DNA from: Vitrella brassicaformis | Taxonomy: Eukaryota > Sar > Vitrellaceae | Direction: 5' to 3' | DNA: 64,000 bases | Assembly (NCBI GenBank): GCA_001179505.1 | Contig: CDMY01000246.1 | Location: 82,060-146,059, forward strand | In this document: positions 1 through 12,090 of the stretch, one piece after another | Position numbering within the stretch: position 1 is the first letter of the stretch | How the letters are laid out: each line of letters opens with the position of its first letter | Made by a program: the position numbers and the translations under genes | The notes under the pieces: model-generated | What the model saw: only the letters and a program-made list of their open reading frames with translations | What the model was told of the DNA's origin: nothing | Databases searched by the model: none

Positions 1-3000
1 TTCATGGCTTGTGCCTTGAGTGCGCTGAGCAGGTGCACCGACGTGACGGACGATGCCCGTTTCTCACGAGACGCCTGCCGCCCCAGAGGCAGCAGCCCCA
101 GCCCATCAGAGGCGTCAGCGACGGCACTCTCAGGAGCTGCCGGAAGCGCCTTAGGCTTGTCGAGCCCCCCTGCTCCCTCCTCTTTGGCTTTGGCCTGAGC
201 CTCCTGTTCCTGCTGCCGCTGCCATATGACGAGTGCTGACGAGAAGGAGGTGGGGACGGCGAGGAGGATGCAGACGGCCTCGGCCCCGACCTCAAAGAAG
301 ATGTCGTCGAGAACCAATGACAGATCCACATCCTGCAGGCAGGCAGGCAGGCAAGCATGGTGCATGGTGTCCTTCCCTTCCTGGGGGCGGCCTGCACGTC
401 ACCTCTCACTGACCTCGAGTTTCTTGAGGTCGAGCCTGACGTGCACAGGGACGGGCCTGAGGATGGTGTACTCCTCGACCTTGCCGGTCTTGGCGTCCCG
501 CCTGACGCACTTGATCTGGGTGTCGAACAGCTCCATCGTCACCGACACGTCCTCGTACGCACACGGGCCGTTGGTCTTGAGCTGGAAGGTACCCAGATGG
601 CCCTCAACCACACCATAGCCACCCGTGTCGACTTGCAGCACAGGACCTGATATCAGACCACATACACACACGCACACTCACCATGCACAGCTTCCATCCA
701 CCATGATTTTTCTCAATCCTCTCACCGACCTGCCACTGAGATGTCGAGTGCGATCCTGTCCGGCACTGTGGCTGTGGTTGCGGCCTGCCTGAACCGGTCG
801 TATCCCTGCTCGACAAAGTCCTCCATCAGGTCGTTCCGGATCTGCTGCACTATGTCGGCCTCCTCCGCCTCAGTCAGGCCACCAGCGATGGGCGAGGGGG
901 GCTCACTGGGCGGGAGTTGGGGGCCAGGGGGTGGACCTGCTGGCTCTTGCTCCTCGGCTGGTGCGGGCGAGGGAGGTGCTTCGCTGCGGGGGAGGGAGGG
1001 GGCGGCCGTCGAGTCATCACGCACCTGAATGCATTGGCAACACAACGCAGAAGACGGAGTGTACAGTGGGTGAGTGAATGCACCTCGTCCGTCCACTGAC
1101 CGTTTCGATTGGCGGCGGTAGCGGCTTTTCCTCTGCTACTGGTGGTGGTGGTGGTGGCGCTGGTGGTGGTGCCTCAGCTTCGGCGAGTTCCTTGACGGCC
1201 TTGGCTGCTCGCTGCGGTACGGCGAAGAAGCTGAGCAGATCGACCAGCACTGTGGGCTCGATCTTGAACTGAGCCGGCTGACATCTGAGTTGGGCGCTGA
1301 GTAGGTTGCCGTCAGGTTGTATCGAGTGGGAGATGCGCATGTCGGTGGCGACGCGCTCAGCCGACGACCCGGCGCCGTCTTTGATCTCCTCCTCCTCGTG
1401 AAAAAACACCACGGGAGCCTTCCGGTGCCTGCATCCACCACACACACACCAGCCGCAAGGCAATCGTCGTCCAGGCATATGACACGCGATGCCATGTGTT
1501 TGTGTGTGTGCACGTGTGCGCGCGTACTTGATAGAGAAGTCGGTCATGGTGGTGGCGAACCTCCACTCGGTGTTGTCCCTGTCGTTGCGGTCCACCTTGG
1601 ACTGCAGATCCACCGACGCCGAAAAACCACGAACCTCCAAACCCAACAACCGGCTCTGACAGACCGAAACACAACACACAACACACAATGCGTCCATCCA
1701 TCCATCCATCCATCCATCCACGAGTGATACCTCATCAGCCGCGGCATTAGCAGCGTCCTGTGCAGTGCCCTCCTCGGCCACGGGCGGCAGGGGTGCCGGG
1801 GGAGCCCCGCCCTTGATCGACATCCTCCCGCCCCTCATGTGCTGCGTCTGGTTGGCTCGGGCGTCATCGTGCAGCTCGATGGAGAAGTTGGAGAGCAGGA
1901 AGGCCAGGCTGTACTTGGTGGGGATCTCCACCTCCTCGAAGTTGTTCACATCCTCCACTGCGTCGGTGATTTCTTTGATTTCGTCCGCCGTGAGGACGGG
2001 CTCCGACGTCGGCGAGGCACTCGACGCATTGGACGCTTCGGCCTGAGACAGCAAGGAAGGAATGGCAATCAGACACGCGTGTGTGTGTGGTTGCATCGAG
2101 AGCCATGCGCGTGTGGGTGCTGTGGTTGTGTCAGGTGAGGTCAGCGTACCCCTCTCGCCCACTGCCACCATGTCCGGTTCGCCTTCTGTTCGGCCACTGC
2201 GGCCTTCTCCTTCTGCTTGGTGCCCTCCAGGATCCGCTCGGCCTTCTCGCGACACTGAGCACGCCACTTGGCCAACTGCACACATCCATCCAGACAGTGG
2301 TGGTGGTGTGTGTGTCAGTGTGTCAGTGTGTTGTCCTTTCATACGTGTCTGACGCCGACGACGTTGTGCAGGGTCTGCAGGCGCCTCTTCTCCCCTTCGC
2401 TCAAGGCCACCGAGCCAGCCAGACCTGCAACAACACAACACAACACAATACAGCACACCAGCCAGCAATCACACAGCAGGTCTCCCGGGCGACCGTGTCA
2501 TGACTGCTTGCTGCTTACTGAGCTCGTAGTTGATGTGTTTCGTGTAGAGGCTGACGAACTCGTCCCGCGTCTCGGTGCGGATGCCGTCGGGGTCCAACCG
2601 GACAGTAGGGGCATCGCGGAGAAGCAAACGCCGCTCCCTGACCGATGGCGACGCAGAGAGAAAGGATACATCATCAGTGTGTGTGTGTAACCCTCCATCG
2701 ATCTCACTTGCTCTTCTGAATGGATGCGTCCTGTGCTACGTCCAGGATGGTGATGAACTGGTCCCGCGATATCGCTATGCCCTGCGCCTCCTTGCCGATC
2801 TCCAACCTACAAGACAACACACATCGACACCCACGTTCACACACCAGGCATCTCCTCCCTCCCTCCCTCCCCTCTCTCACCTGGCCTGCAGCTCCTTGTC
2901 CTTGGGGTCGTGGTGCACCCTCAGCCGCAGATGCAGCGGCTTCAGCAGATAGTGGTAGCTACACGCCCCTCCCTCGCTCTCAAGTGAAGGCGACGCGCCG

Positions 3001-3989
3001 GCGTCCAGCTGCGGGGAGGCCTGGGCGGCCGAGGAGGGCGCGTATGTCTGAACGTAGACGCCGAGCCCCTCGATGCCGGCCTCTTTGTAGAGGGCCGTCA
3101 CGGACTCGGCCTTGGCGGGCTCCTCCTCGGCCGACTCGATGGCCTTATTCCAGAAACGATCGGTGCTGCACCACAGAGGACACACAGATCCCTTCATGTG
3201 TTGTTTGGGGTGGTGGTTGAGATGTATGTCCCTACTTACCTGTGAAGGGAGAGTGTCTGCTGCATGAGGCCGATGGTAAACCCCCGTTGCTTGTCGGCGA
3301 AGGCCACGTGCACGTCAGTGACGTCGATCTGGATGTTGTTGACAATCTTGTTGAGCAGCCGCAGACCCCACCCGGGCGAGGCGTCCGCTCCGCCATTCTC
3401 GCCCCCCTGCTGCTTCTGCGCCTCCAACACATTGACGTACTGCTGCTCACGCAACTCAACCTGCCAACCAACCAGACACACAAACAGATCGAGCAGCATT
3501 GGTGTGCAGTGCATCCACACGATGGCCGGCCGATCCGTTCATTAAGCCATTCATGTCCTGCACACCCACCTGGCTGAGTTTGGCGGCCTGCAGTTTGTTG
3601 AGAATGTCCTGCTCGGCCTTCTGCTCGAACTGCCGCTGGCTGACGAAGAGGTGCACGGTGCGAATGGAAATGACGACGGGTTTGGTGTAGAGGGCCCGCC
3701 AGGGGATCTTGATCTCGATTGAGTCAATCTGTCCGTGTTCGACCTCTAGCGGCAGGTCGAGGATGTCTGTGATCTCGGGCTTGACCTTGAGGCTCGACAG
3801 GCTGATGTTGCCGCTCCACACGCCCAGCTTCAGGTGGTCGCTCGTGATGCCCTCCACATACGGAGCCAGAAACTTGTTGAGCACCTTCAAAGATCAACCC
3901 ATGCCATGCATCATTCAAATGTTTGTATGGTGCTTGATTGCATTCACAAGGCTAGGCTGCCTCACCTTCTCCAAGATGCTCTCAAACAT
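1..3989 (-). CDS. VPS13: VPS13-family lipid transfer protein, N-terminal part (partial)
   Basis: The gene reads leftwards and leaves the window, so only the N-terminal portion is present. Exon 1 (3966-3989) encodes MFESILEK. It joins in phase to exon 2 (3570-3884), which continues with VLNKFLAPYVEGI and then LKLGVWSGNISLSSL and IEIKIPWRALYTKPVVI. This is the classic chorein N-terminal segment that starts VPS13 proteins. Exon 3 is 3240-3460, and further exons lie at roughly 2881-3167, 2708-2806 and 2518-2637, with more down to position 1. VPS13 proteins are very large bridge-like lipid transporters at membrane contact sites, and the chorein end is the part that docks on the donor membrane. The family assignment is firm from the first 100 residues. 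Exon borders left of about 2500 are approximate, and the C-terminal adaptor domains lie outside the window. Confidence 0.9.
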
Positions 3990-4474
3990 TGTCGAGATCT
4001 GCTGCTGCTACGTACCGAAGGCGGATGCCGTCATTCTCCGAAAGCTCGCAATTTCCCGCGAGCTGAGCTTGCAGATCTCCCGCGCGAAGCTGCTAGTGCC
4101 TGCAGCGGAGCCGGTGTGGCGACAAAGCAAGAGATCCAGGATGACGAACGTCAACAGATGGTAAACCTTGTCCATTATCCTGCATCCAGCCACTGATGTG
4201 CATATCTGTGTGCTGTTGTCACTCAGGTCATTCTGTCCATCCAAGTGCAGGACAAGAAGGAGTCGAGCACCATCCCGCCGCCAATGGCCTCCCCATTTTG
4301 TTGACGCCGTCAACCACACTGTAGGGAAGGACACCAGGCTTGCAGTGACCCGCCAGCGATTGGTGGTACGGAGGTCAAAACGCGGGCATTGCCGTCTGCC
4401 ATCCTATGGGGAGGTGTGAGTGCTGAAGCTGACGAGAGGCGCCAGCGGCGCAACAGCGAGGGCTGCTGGCAAAG
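3990..4474. promoter_or_regulatory. Divergent 5' region between VPS13 and a decayed gene
   Basis: No convincing coding exon is visible. AGCTCGC at 4043-4049 is followed by its reverse complement GCGAGCT at 4058-4064, giving an inverted repeat about 60 bp upstream of the VPS13 start codon. The same 7-mer occurs in four other divergent 5' regions of this window. A role as a promoter element is inference. Confidence 0.3.
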
Positions 4475-5277
4475 ATGGAGCGGTTCAACCACAGAGACGT
4501 CATGGAGCTGCTGCGGGCGGAGGGGTCCCCTGAGGCCTTCGCCAGACCGTAGACATCCTGCAGCAGGTGAGGCGGGCGAGCATGGCACACTCACTCTGGT
4601 GTGCGTCCGTGATGAAACTCTGTTTGTCTTGTTCTCTCTCTTTACAGCTGAATGCCTCTGGCTATGTCTTGATGCAAATCGTCAACGCGACCAAAAGAGG
4701 CGATGCGGACCGCCAGCAGCTGACCGGTCGACTGCACCTCTAGCAAGGGATCCCCGTCGGCCCACTGGTACAGCTGGAGGCCATAAGCCACCGCATTGTG
4801 AAATCGGCGGCATTCGGAGGGATGGGGGGAATCGCTGAGCTGATTGAGGAGCTGTTGAGGCCGACGTGCTCACTGCAGCGTCTCGGCGTCTCTCGTCTGC
4901 GTGACGTGTTGAGGGACCACGACTCAGAGGATTGCAATATACATGGTGACCCGAAGCGGCACGCGAATGCAGGCCGAATGTGGTTTATTGTACTTCGCTG
5001 TGTGTGTGTGTGTGTCAGGAGGGTGTGTGCGGCGACGTCGTGTGGCGTCTGCTGAAGCATGACGGGAGTGCTGCGAGTGAGGGGATGGTTCCCTGGATCG
5101 ATGTGTCGGGGCTGACCGACACGCAACGGTTCTGTCGGGTGACTGCCTTGCTGACGTATGGCAACAGGGGGTGGATGTCCATGTGTAATTCTTGGCTTTG
5201 GGTCGTTGCAGTGTATTCTGGCCGGGCCTGTGCGCGCCCGTTTGTGAGGTGCTGTGGCTGTGTGCCATTCATTCATT
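4475..5277 (+). pseudogene. Decayed protein-coding gene, family not recognised
   Basis: ATG at 4475 opens MERFNHRDVMELLRAEG and runs to an in-frame TAG at 4550-4552. The donor at 4567 fits the next exon only in a different frame, the one reading RQTVDILQQ, so a frameshift lies between them. Exon 2 begins at 4648 (LNASGYVLMQIVNATKRG), meets TAG at 4741-4743, and then stays open through LVQLEAISHRIV to about 4970. A further exon-like stretch starts near 5020 (GVCGDVVWRLLKHDG). Splice sites and a coding-like amino-acid pattern survive but the reading frame is broken at least twice. I do not recognise the protein. An AATAAA-like sequence lies near 5442. Exon skipping or assembly errors could mimic decay. 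Confidence 0.4.
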
Positions 5278-5837
5278 AGTCACTTCTTTGTTGTCAGTCA
5301 GTTATGGTGGCAGATGTCGCTCTCACGTCACGTCATCTGACCTAGCCGTCCTTCCTGCTGATCGAAATCTGTCTCCCTCTGTGATTGAGTGATAGCAGCG
5401 AGTGATCGTGGGACCTGTGGATGAAGACATTCCATGAATTAAATAAACCCAGCCAGTCAAATTGTATACAGTACACACCATCGAGCATGCACACACGTCA
5501 GAAACCGGGCTAGGCTACACTGCTAGCCAGTCAGAACCGGGTTCAGGTAACCAGTTAGCCACTCATCTCTCTGTCCTCCCACCATTCTACGCACGCCGTC
5601 AGGATCATCTGCGGCCCACTAAATCTGACAGGCCCCACACACCCGAACAGACACACAGTCAAGATACGTCGTCGGCTGTCGTGTGTGAGATGTCTTCCTT
5701 ACAGATGTGGCGGTGTCGCCGCGCTCTACAACCAGCCCGCCGCCATCGAGGCTGAGCAGTCAGACGTGACACAAAAGGCAGTCAGATGTGATGGGTACAC
5801 TAGGTGGGTGGAACGTGCTCCTTACCTATGAAGGGCC
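5278..5837. other. Intergenic stretch holding a relic of the repeated family
   Basis: No open gene is supported here. The stretch contains an AATAAA-like signal near 5442 and the 53-nt family relic at 5705-5757, which is listed separately. The rest is low-complexity CA-rich sequence. Confidence 0.5.
5705..5757 (-). pseudogene. 53-nt relic of the terminal exon of the A-E family
   Basis: Read on the minus strand, these bases align without gaps to the last coding exon of copy D (48742-48794). By eye about 44 of 53 positions match, starting CTCAGCCTCGATG and ending near CCGCCACAT. It sits some 80 bp downstream of the stop codon of copy A and has no companion exons. It is therefore best read as the debris of another copy or of an unequal exchange. 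Confidence 0.55.
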
Positions 5838-8571
5838 CTACGTGTCGCGGCGCTCAACACACAGAGCGGCGATACGATGGCTGAGCTTGTATGGCCCGCC
5901 ACTGAGGTTGAGCGCGGCCTGGTTTACCAGGAAACGATGCCTAAAGTAGTTGGACACGCCGGCGTTGTTAAACTCGACTATAGTCCTCTTGTGGCCCTTT
6001 CATCCATCCAACCAACACGACGACAAGCACGGAAACAAACCCATCACCCAGGGACTACCTGTCGCCTTGTGGAAGTGTATGCTGTCGCGGACCTTCAACT
6101 CATCATTGAAGGAAGTCACCATAGCCATGACGTGCTGATATAGTGTTTCCAACAGATGAGCCGCCACACCGCCTGGAATGAACGATTCCAAACACCATAC
6201 ACAGAGTCTTTGGCGCCTTTCCGTTCGCCCTCCCTCACCTGACACGTAGATAATCACTTCTTCGAGAGTCATGCTGTAATGGCCCCCCCACAGACAGGGG
6301 CTCTGGCTGTCGTACAACGGCACGGTGAATGCGCTGGCCGACAGGCTTAGCAGCTCCACATCTAGGCTCCTCTCCCTCCCCCTGCTAGTCATCTCCTTCT
6401 GCAGCTTGTGGAGGAACTGCCACACCTCACTGACAGGCGCGTTGAGGACGCCCCCGTGATGCTCGTCTCCTCCCTCGATTTTGTACAGGTTGGGCATGCG
6501 CGAGGCGACCTCGAGAACCCTCTTCTTTTTGGTGTTGTTGGCGAGGGCGTCGCCTGCCAGCCGCAGGGTGTGGGCGGTCGGGAATGTGTCGTCGGTGACG
6601 GCCAGAGAATGGGCCTCATCGTCGAATCCGCGATAGGTCACGATGCAAGCGACCTTGGCGCATTCGCAAATGGTCCTCTGCGCTGTGGGAGTGCCAAGGC
6701 TGCTGCGGCTGGTGGAGAGAATCTCCGCATCGATTTCGCCATTCGAGTAACCGAAGCCCATGATGTGCTGAGAAAGCGCATCGGGATGCGCGACGGCTTC
6801 ACTGCAGAAATACACGCAGTCGAGAGGACGTGAGCAGAAATTATCTACATGCTTTTGCTTAGGTGTCCTTACACGAGCTGTGCCGTCTTCTGCAGTATCT
6901 CCCAGTGCTCGTCTGTGTCCCGCAGCACCTCGCCAATGTCGATCTTGAGCTCTCTGATGGACCGCTTCACGCCCCTCGCCACCAGCACCTCACGCAGCCT
7001 GTCGATGTCGTCAAGGCTGCCAGCCTGCCAGTACCCCCTGTAGGGATAGCCTGCCACTGCCAGCCCCCGCAGTGTGCGGAGGCCCGAGAGTGAGTGCGGC
7101 GGCAGCTCACTGAGCGCACCCACCATTTCACCGCAGCCAACTTCTGAATCGATGACGTCCAGCACTTCAAGCCCGCCACAGTCCGCCAGCCGTGCCTTCG
7201 CATTCTCCATATGCACACCGTCGGATGGAAAGTGACCAAACCGCCGCAGGCCGAGGGTCTTGATCCCACGTGTGCGCCAATTGCGGCCCGCGCGAGCGGA
7301 CGCGCACTCGTCGGGTATGTTGGCGACCGTCTTGAGTGCCGGCAGGTGGACGGGGGCGGCGGGGGCGGGGGGCAGATCATGTGAGGGGGGACGGCGGGAG
7401 ATGTCACCAAAGGCCATGCAGCGGTCGAATGACAAGACTGCCAGTGTGCCCTCATCGTCCGGGTCATCGCCATCGTGCCCCCCTGCCGCGGCAGCAGCTG
7501 TCCCCTCCCCTCCTTCCCTCTCTCGTATCTTCTTTTCTGCCACGGACACCCGGCCGCTCGCGTGACCCTCCACCAAACTCGCCCAGGTCCCGCGACACCA
7601 GCCCTCCCCCATCTCGGGATGGCGGTGCTTGACCTCTCGAATGTTGATCGATCTGCGCCCCCATCTGTGTGCCACGGGCAGCGGCATGGCCGCCCACATG
7701 GGCCGCGCCGTGTCGTTCTCCCAGTCGATGACCAGTTTGGTGTAGTTGGCGGCCGACTGATGGAAGAGGGGCGTGCCGAGGGGCCGGCGGTAGCGCGTCA
7801 GCTCCCATGGCTGCAGGTGGCCGAACACGTTGGAGAGTGCGTCACGGGACAGACGAAGGCGAGCCTGAAGTGTCAACGAACAGGACATCGATAGGTCAAT
7901 TCGATGTCCAAATCTATGATGGTGCCATTCTGACCGCTCCTTGGTGGATGGGTGCATTGCCGCTCCTATGCACTAGACGATACGACGGACGCCTCTCCGC
8001 AGCCACCTGACAACACACCACCCGTATGCACAGACCGTTGTGGCCATTCTTCGTGCGCACCTCTGTCTGCCCATCGGTTGCTGCGGCTGCCGGGCAGGTG
8101 GTAGGCGGTGCGTCCCCTGCTGGTGTGAGCGCATCTACGGCACTGGAGAGGGCGGGTGCCAAGCACGACAGCTGGTTGACAGAGGCCGTGCAGTGGCCGG
8201 CCAGCAGCGACAGCTGAAGGCGCAACGACTCATGACAAGACGCCTGCAGTGTTGAGAAGAAACAAAGGAGACCACAAGTCAGTCCACCAATCGGGCCACA
8301 CAGCCCTGACTGACTGACCTGTGCAGGGTCTTCATTGGACAGCTCCAGCTGCTTGATCTGCGACAGACAGCCACCAACCTGCACCAAACACACCACACAG
8401 AAGTCAAGCTGTGTGAGCACATGGGCTTCTCAACCACGTGTATCTTCATGCTCACCTTTGACTGCAGTTGCAGCAGCTGGTCCAGGCTGTGCTCGATGCC
8501 CGCCGCCTCAGACTTCAGCTGCAAGATCACACACACACGAAGACCATGACAAACAAACTCATGCCAGCCTC
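5838..8571 (-). CDS. Family copy A: F-box-like repeat-family protein, apparently intact, 5' end in assembly gap
   Basis: Copy A of the five-copy family. The largest exon (6873-7864) reads ARLRLSRDALSNVFGHLQ, PWELTRYRRPLGTPLFHQ and onwards to IDIGEVLRDTDEHWEILQ without interruption. Downstream exons encode VEAVAHPDALSQHIMGFG, then GVAAHLLETLYQHVMAM, and a last exon ending CVERRDT with stop at 5838. Upstream small exons encode LKSEAAGIEHSLDQLLQ, VGGCLSQIKQLEL, SLRLQLSLLAGHC and RRPSYRLVHRSGNAPIH. These parallel copy D exon for exon. The initiating exon should lie just upstream but falls in or at the run of Ns. LSRDxLxNVFGHLQPWEL resembles an F-box helix pair, and the middle of the protein is leucine-patterned like degenerate LRRs. 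Function is unknown. No lesion is visible, so this copy may be expressed. Confidence 0.75.
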
Positions 8572-8871
8572 NNNNNNNNNNNNNNNNNNNNNNNNNNNNN
8601 NNNNNNNNNNNNNNNNNNNNNNNNNNNNNNNNNNNNNNNNNNNNNNNNNNNNNNNNNNNNNNNNNNNNNNNNNNNNNNNNNNNNNNNNNNNNNNNNNNNN
8701 NNNNNNNNNNNNNNNNNNNNNNNNNNNNNNNNNNNNNNNNNNNNNNNNNNNNNNNNNNNNNNNNNNNNNNNNNNNNNNNNNNNNNNNNNNNNNNNNNNNN
8801 NNNNNNNNNNNNNNNNNNNNNNNNNNNNNNNNNNNNNNNNNNNNNNNNNNNNNNNNNNNNNNNNNNNNNNN
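8572..8871. other. Assembly gap, 300 Ns
   Basis: A run of exactly 300 N. It hides the first exon of copy A and part of the divergent 5' region shared with the kinase gene. Confidence 1.
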
Positions 8872-9049
8872 GCAGCCAATTGGCGGCAGCTCATCCGGCC
8901 ACAGTCGAGCCGTCCTGAGAACAGCTCATCAGACGGCCAGCGCGAGCGGGTCAGCCGCTCCCCACAGGCCTGCAGGGGCTCAACGGCATAGCAGCTGTTG
9001 ACAGGCCCACCGTCCATCTGGGAGGCCCAGCCAGGGCAACGCACTCGCC

Positions 9050-11412
9050 ATGTCGGCGTGCGAGGTTGACCTATACAACGACCCGACTCTCTATGACAAG
9101 TACGATGTCGTTGGTGAGCTGGGCGCCGGTTCGTTCGGCAAGGTGGTGCTGGTGTGGGAGAAGGGCAAAGGGCCGGCGGGCCGTCTGTTCGCGGCCAAGG
9201 TCCAGGACTTCTCGACCTGCTGGGAGGGTATCCCTGTCGAGGCGGTCCGCGACGTGGTGAGGTTGGGAGGCAGGGAGGGAGGGGTGGGTGGGCGTGTGAT
9301 GTGTGGCGGGTGTGGATGTGTGTGTGGCTGTGAGTGATGCAGGCCATTCTGACTAAGATGAAGCACGAGAATGTGGCCAAGGTGTTCGAGGCCTGGGTGT
9401 CTGGCGAGGAGGGGCGGCTCTACATGGTCATGGAGTATGCCTCCGGCGGCGACCTCTTCAGGTTCCTCCGCCGCATGTTCCCACCGGTGAGCAAACCAGC
9501 AAACAGACCAAGGAAACCGACAGAGCCGACGGATGGACCCTCGTGTGTATGTGTGTACTCTGCTGTCATGCATTCGCGAATGCAGCGAAAGGTCAAAGTG
9601 GATCGGATTCTGCCGCCCGAGCAGGTCAAGCGCTATATGTTCCAGGTACCTGAGAGAGAGGCACACACAGCCATGGGATGCCCCCCCCTCTGCTGTGTGT
9701 GTTGGATTGGACAGCTGCTGTTGTCGTTGGCCCACGTTCACTCGCACGACATCGCCCATCGCGACCTCAAACCCGCTAACGTGCTGCTCAACAAGAGCAC
9801 CACACCTGGACGGTATGCGACATTCCCCCCCGCCCAAACGCGTCAACCAAACCCACACACCACACACCCACACACACGTTTGTCCGTTTACGTGTCTGTG
9901 TCCGTTTACGTGTCTGTGTGGATGCAGTGAGAAGTTGTTGTTAACCGATCTCGGCCACGGCCGTCTCCTGGACAGCCTCGGCGCCCCGCCCGTCCGACAC
10001 ACCGTAAACACCGCACTGACCCAGCGGCACCATGTGTCAGCGACACGTGTGAATCCGTTGTCCCATTCATCAGAACCCGACTGAGTTGGGGACGCCATCG
10101 TACAGAGCGCCGGAGGTGGTGCTGGGGCAGCGGACACACGGGACGGCCGTGGACATCTGGGCTGCTGGTATGAGGGCGGGAGGAGGGACTTACACATGGC
10201 ACCTGCGGGATGCTTATTGTGTGTCCAATTGTGTCTGTCTGTCTGTCTGTCTGTGTGCAGGCTGCATATTGGCTGAGATGCTCGGATGCCGTCGCTCGCC
10301 CTTCGATGTGAGTCAGCCACTAGCCGGCTCACCGAGCCATGCACACACACACAGCCACACACAGCCACACACACACAGACAGAGATAAGTGTGTGTGTGT
10401 CTGTGTGTATGTGTGTTAGTGTCCTGTGGGTTCTGACTACGGCTCTCTGATTAAGATGATCGATTTGCTGGGGCTGCCGCCGCACAGCAGACTGCGGGTG
10501 CTCAACCTGCCGCTGTATAACTCACACGTATGGACACACGAAACCAAAGCACCACACACACCACACACACGAGTCCGTCCGGCTGTGTGTCTGTGTGTCT
10601 GTGCAGTACCTCATCCTGCCGCGGATTCCGCAGCGGAGCAAGGCCGAGGTGCGCGCCAAGCTCCAGAAGACCCTGGCCGAGGGCGAGAACGGCGTGACCA
10701 TCACTGACGAGGAGTTCGACTTCCTCTATGAGTAAGTCAGACCATCAGGCATCCTCCCTCCCTCCCTCCCTCCCTCCCATGGCTGCATTCCTCTGTCAAC
10801 TGTGTGTGTCAGTCTGATTAGGTTTGACCCTGCTGAGCGTGTGACGGCGGCGGAGGCGGTCAACCACCCCTACTTTGACGACCTGGACAAACAGGTACCC
10901 AGCCAACCACACCACCAGAAGTGCACCTATCCCTCACACGCAGCCCTCTCCACCTCTCCTGGCCCATTCATTTGTGTGTGTCTGTGTGTGTGTGTTGGGT
11001 GCAGGAGTTTCAGCACTGGGCGGCTGACGTCGGCAGCCAGTTCATCCAGCCCTACACGCCGCACATCGAGGTGGAGCCGGTCTACGAGCCGCCCTCCATC
11101 GAGGCGGCCCACGCTCAGACACCTCCCCCTGCTACACCTCCCCCTGCTGCCATCGCTGCCGCTGCCGTAGTCCCTGCTCCTGCTGCTGTCCAAGAGCAGC
11201 CCCAGGACAACGGCCGCCGATACCACATGCGCCCCCGGCGCAATAAGAAGCGGGCGCCGCCGGGTGCTGTGGATGGCGGGGTGCAGCACGGCGAGGGCGG
11301 GGGTTTGGTGATGGCGGGCGAGGCCAAGAAGGGCCGTCTGCAGGCGGACAAGGGACAGGACGGTGGGGCTAATGAGGTGGAGAGGAAGCGCAAGAAGCGC
11401 AAGGTGGGCTAA
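9050..11412 (+). CDS. CDK-like (CMGC) protein kinase with basic C-terminal tail
   Basis: Eleven phase-consistent exons (9050-9256, 9343-9486, 9586-9645, 9715-9812, 9928-10003, 10074-10167, 10261-10307, 10420-10527, 10607-10731, 10813-10894, 11005-11412) give 482 aa. Motifs: glycine loop GELGAGSFGKV (about 22-32), AAK with lysine 50, helix C PVEAVRD (62-68) in the place of the CDK PSTAIRE element, HRDLKPAN (152-159), TDLGHGR with Asp 177 in the DFG position, then GTPSYRAPEVVLG, a DIWAAGCILAEML helix and FDPAERVTAAEAVNHPYF. All catalytic residues are present. The DFG phenylalanine is leucine. The last exon adds about 135 residues that are Ala/Pro-rich and end KRKKRKVG, a likely nuclear signal. 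The helix C motif and HRDLKPAN point to the CDK branch, perhaps CDK8-like, but the subfamily is not certain. Confidence 0.88.
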
Positions 11413-12090
11413 CTGCCCCTCGCGCACACAAACGATAGCAAAAGTGTGAGTAGCTGTCGTACACTGAGCTGGGCGGTGGGGGGGATGTAGAGGGGGAGGG
11501 GAGGGGAGGGGACAATGGCCGTGCGTGATGGATGGATGGACAAATGGATTGATGGATGGGCGAGACAGACAGACAGACGTGATGCATACAGACATGTACC
11601 TGGTGTGAATGAATGGGACCGACCGATCCACGGGCCGGCCAAGAGGCAATCAAACAAACAGGGGCAATGACACCTGAAAGGGTGCACGCGTGACGGTCGC
11701 CACTGAGAATTCAGGAGACAGGCGAGGCGATGCAAGGCTGACAGCACTCAGGCAGGCACTAGAAACCAATCCTCACTGACGCACCCATCCATTTCATTGC
11801 ACACGCACACGCATACGCATACCAGCGGCAGGAAGGAGTGCATGAGGGAGGGACGTCTACCCATCCATGAGCAGCTGCCACCGCCCCGCCCGTCCATGAC
11901 AGCATAGGAGGACCGAGGGGGCCGTGGGTGGGTGCTGTCTGTCTGTCTGTCAGTCTGTCTGTCTGTTCATCCGCAGCTGTCCACCATGCTATCAGCTGCT
12001 CCCTCACGCAGCATCGCCCCGAGCACCCACCCCCGAGCCCTTTGCCGGTCGATGTCCTCACCTACGGGAAGCCATTCATCTGAGGGATGG
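11413..12090. other. Convergent intergenic region between kinase and copy B
   Basis: Nothing coding is supported. It should hold the 3' UTRs of both converging genes. It contains GGAT/CTGT tetranucleotide runs near 11528-11580 and 11938-11965. Confidence 0.5.

Noticed and set aside
1017-2468. Single 480-codon minus-strand frame within VPS13
   Set aside because: It runs through several introns with GT/AG borders and simple repeats. Only parts of it are VPS13 coding sequence, so it is not an exon on its own.
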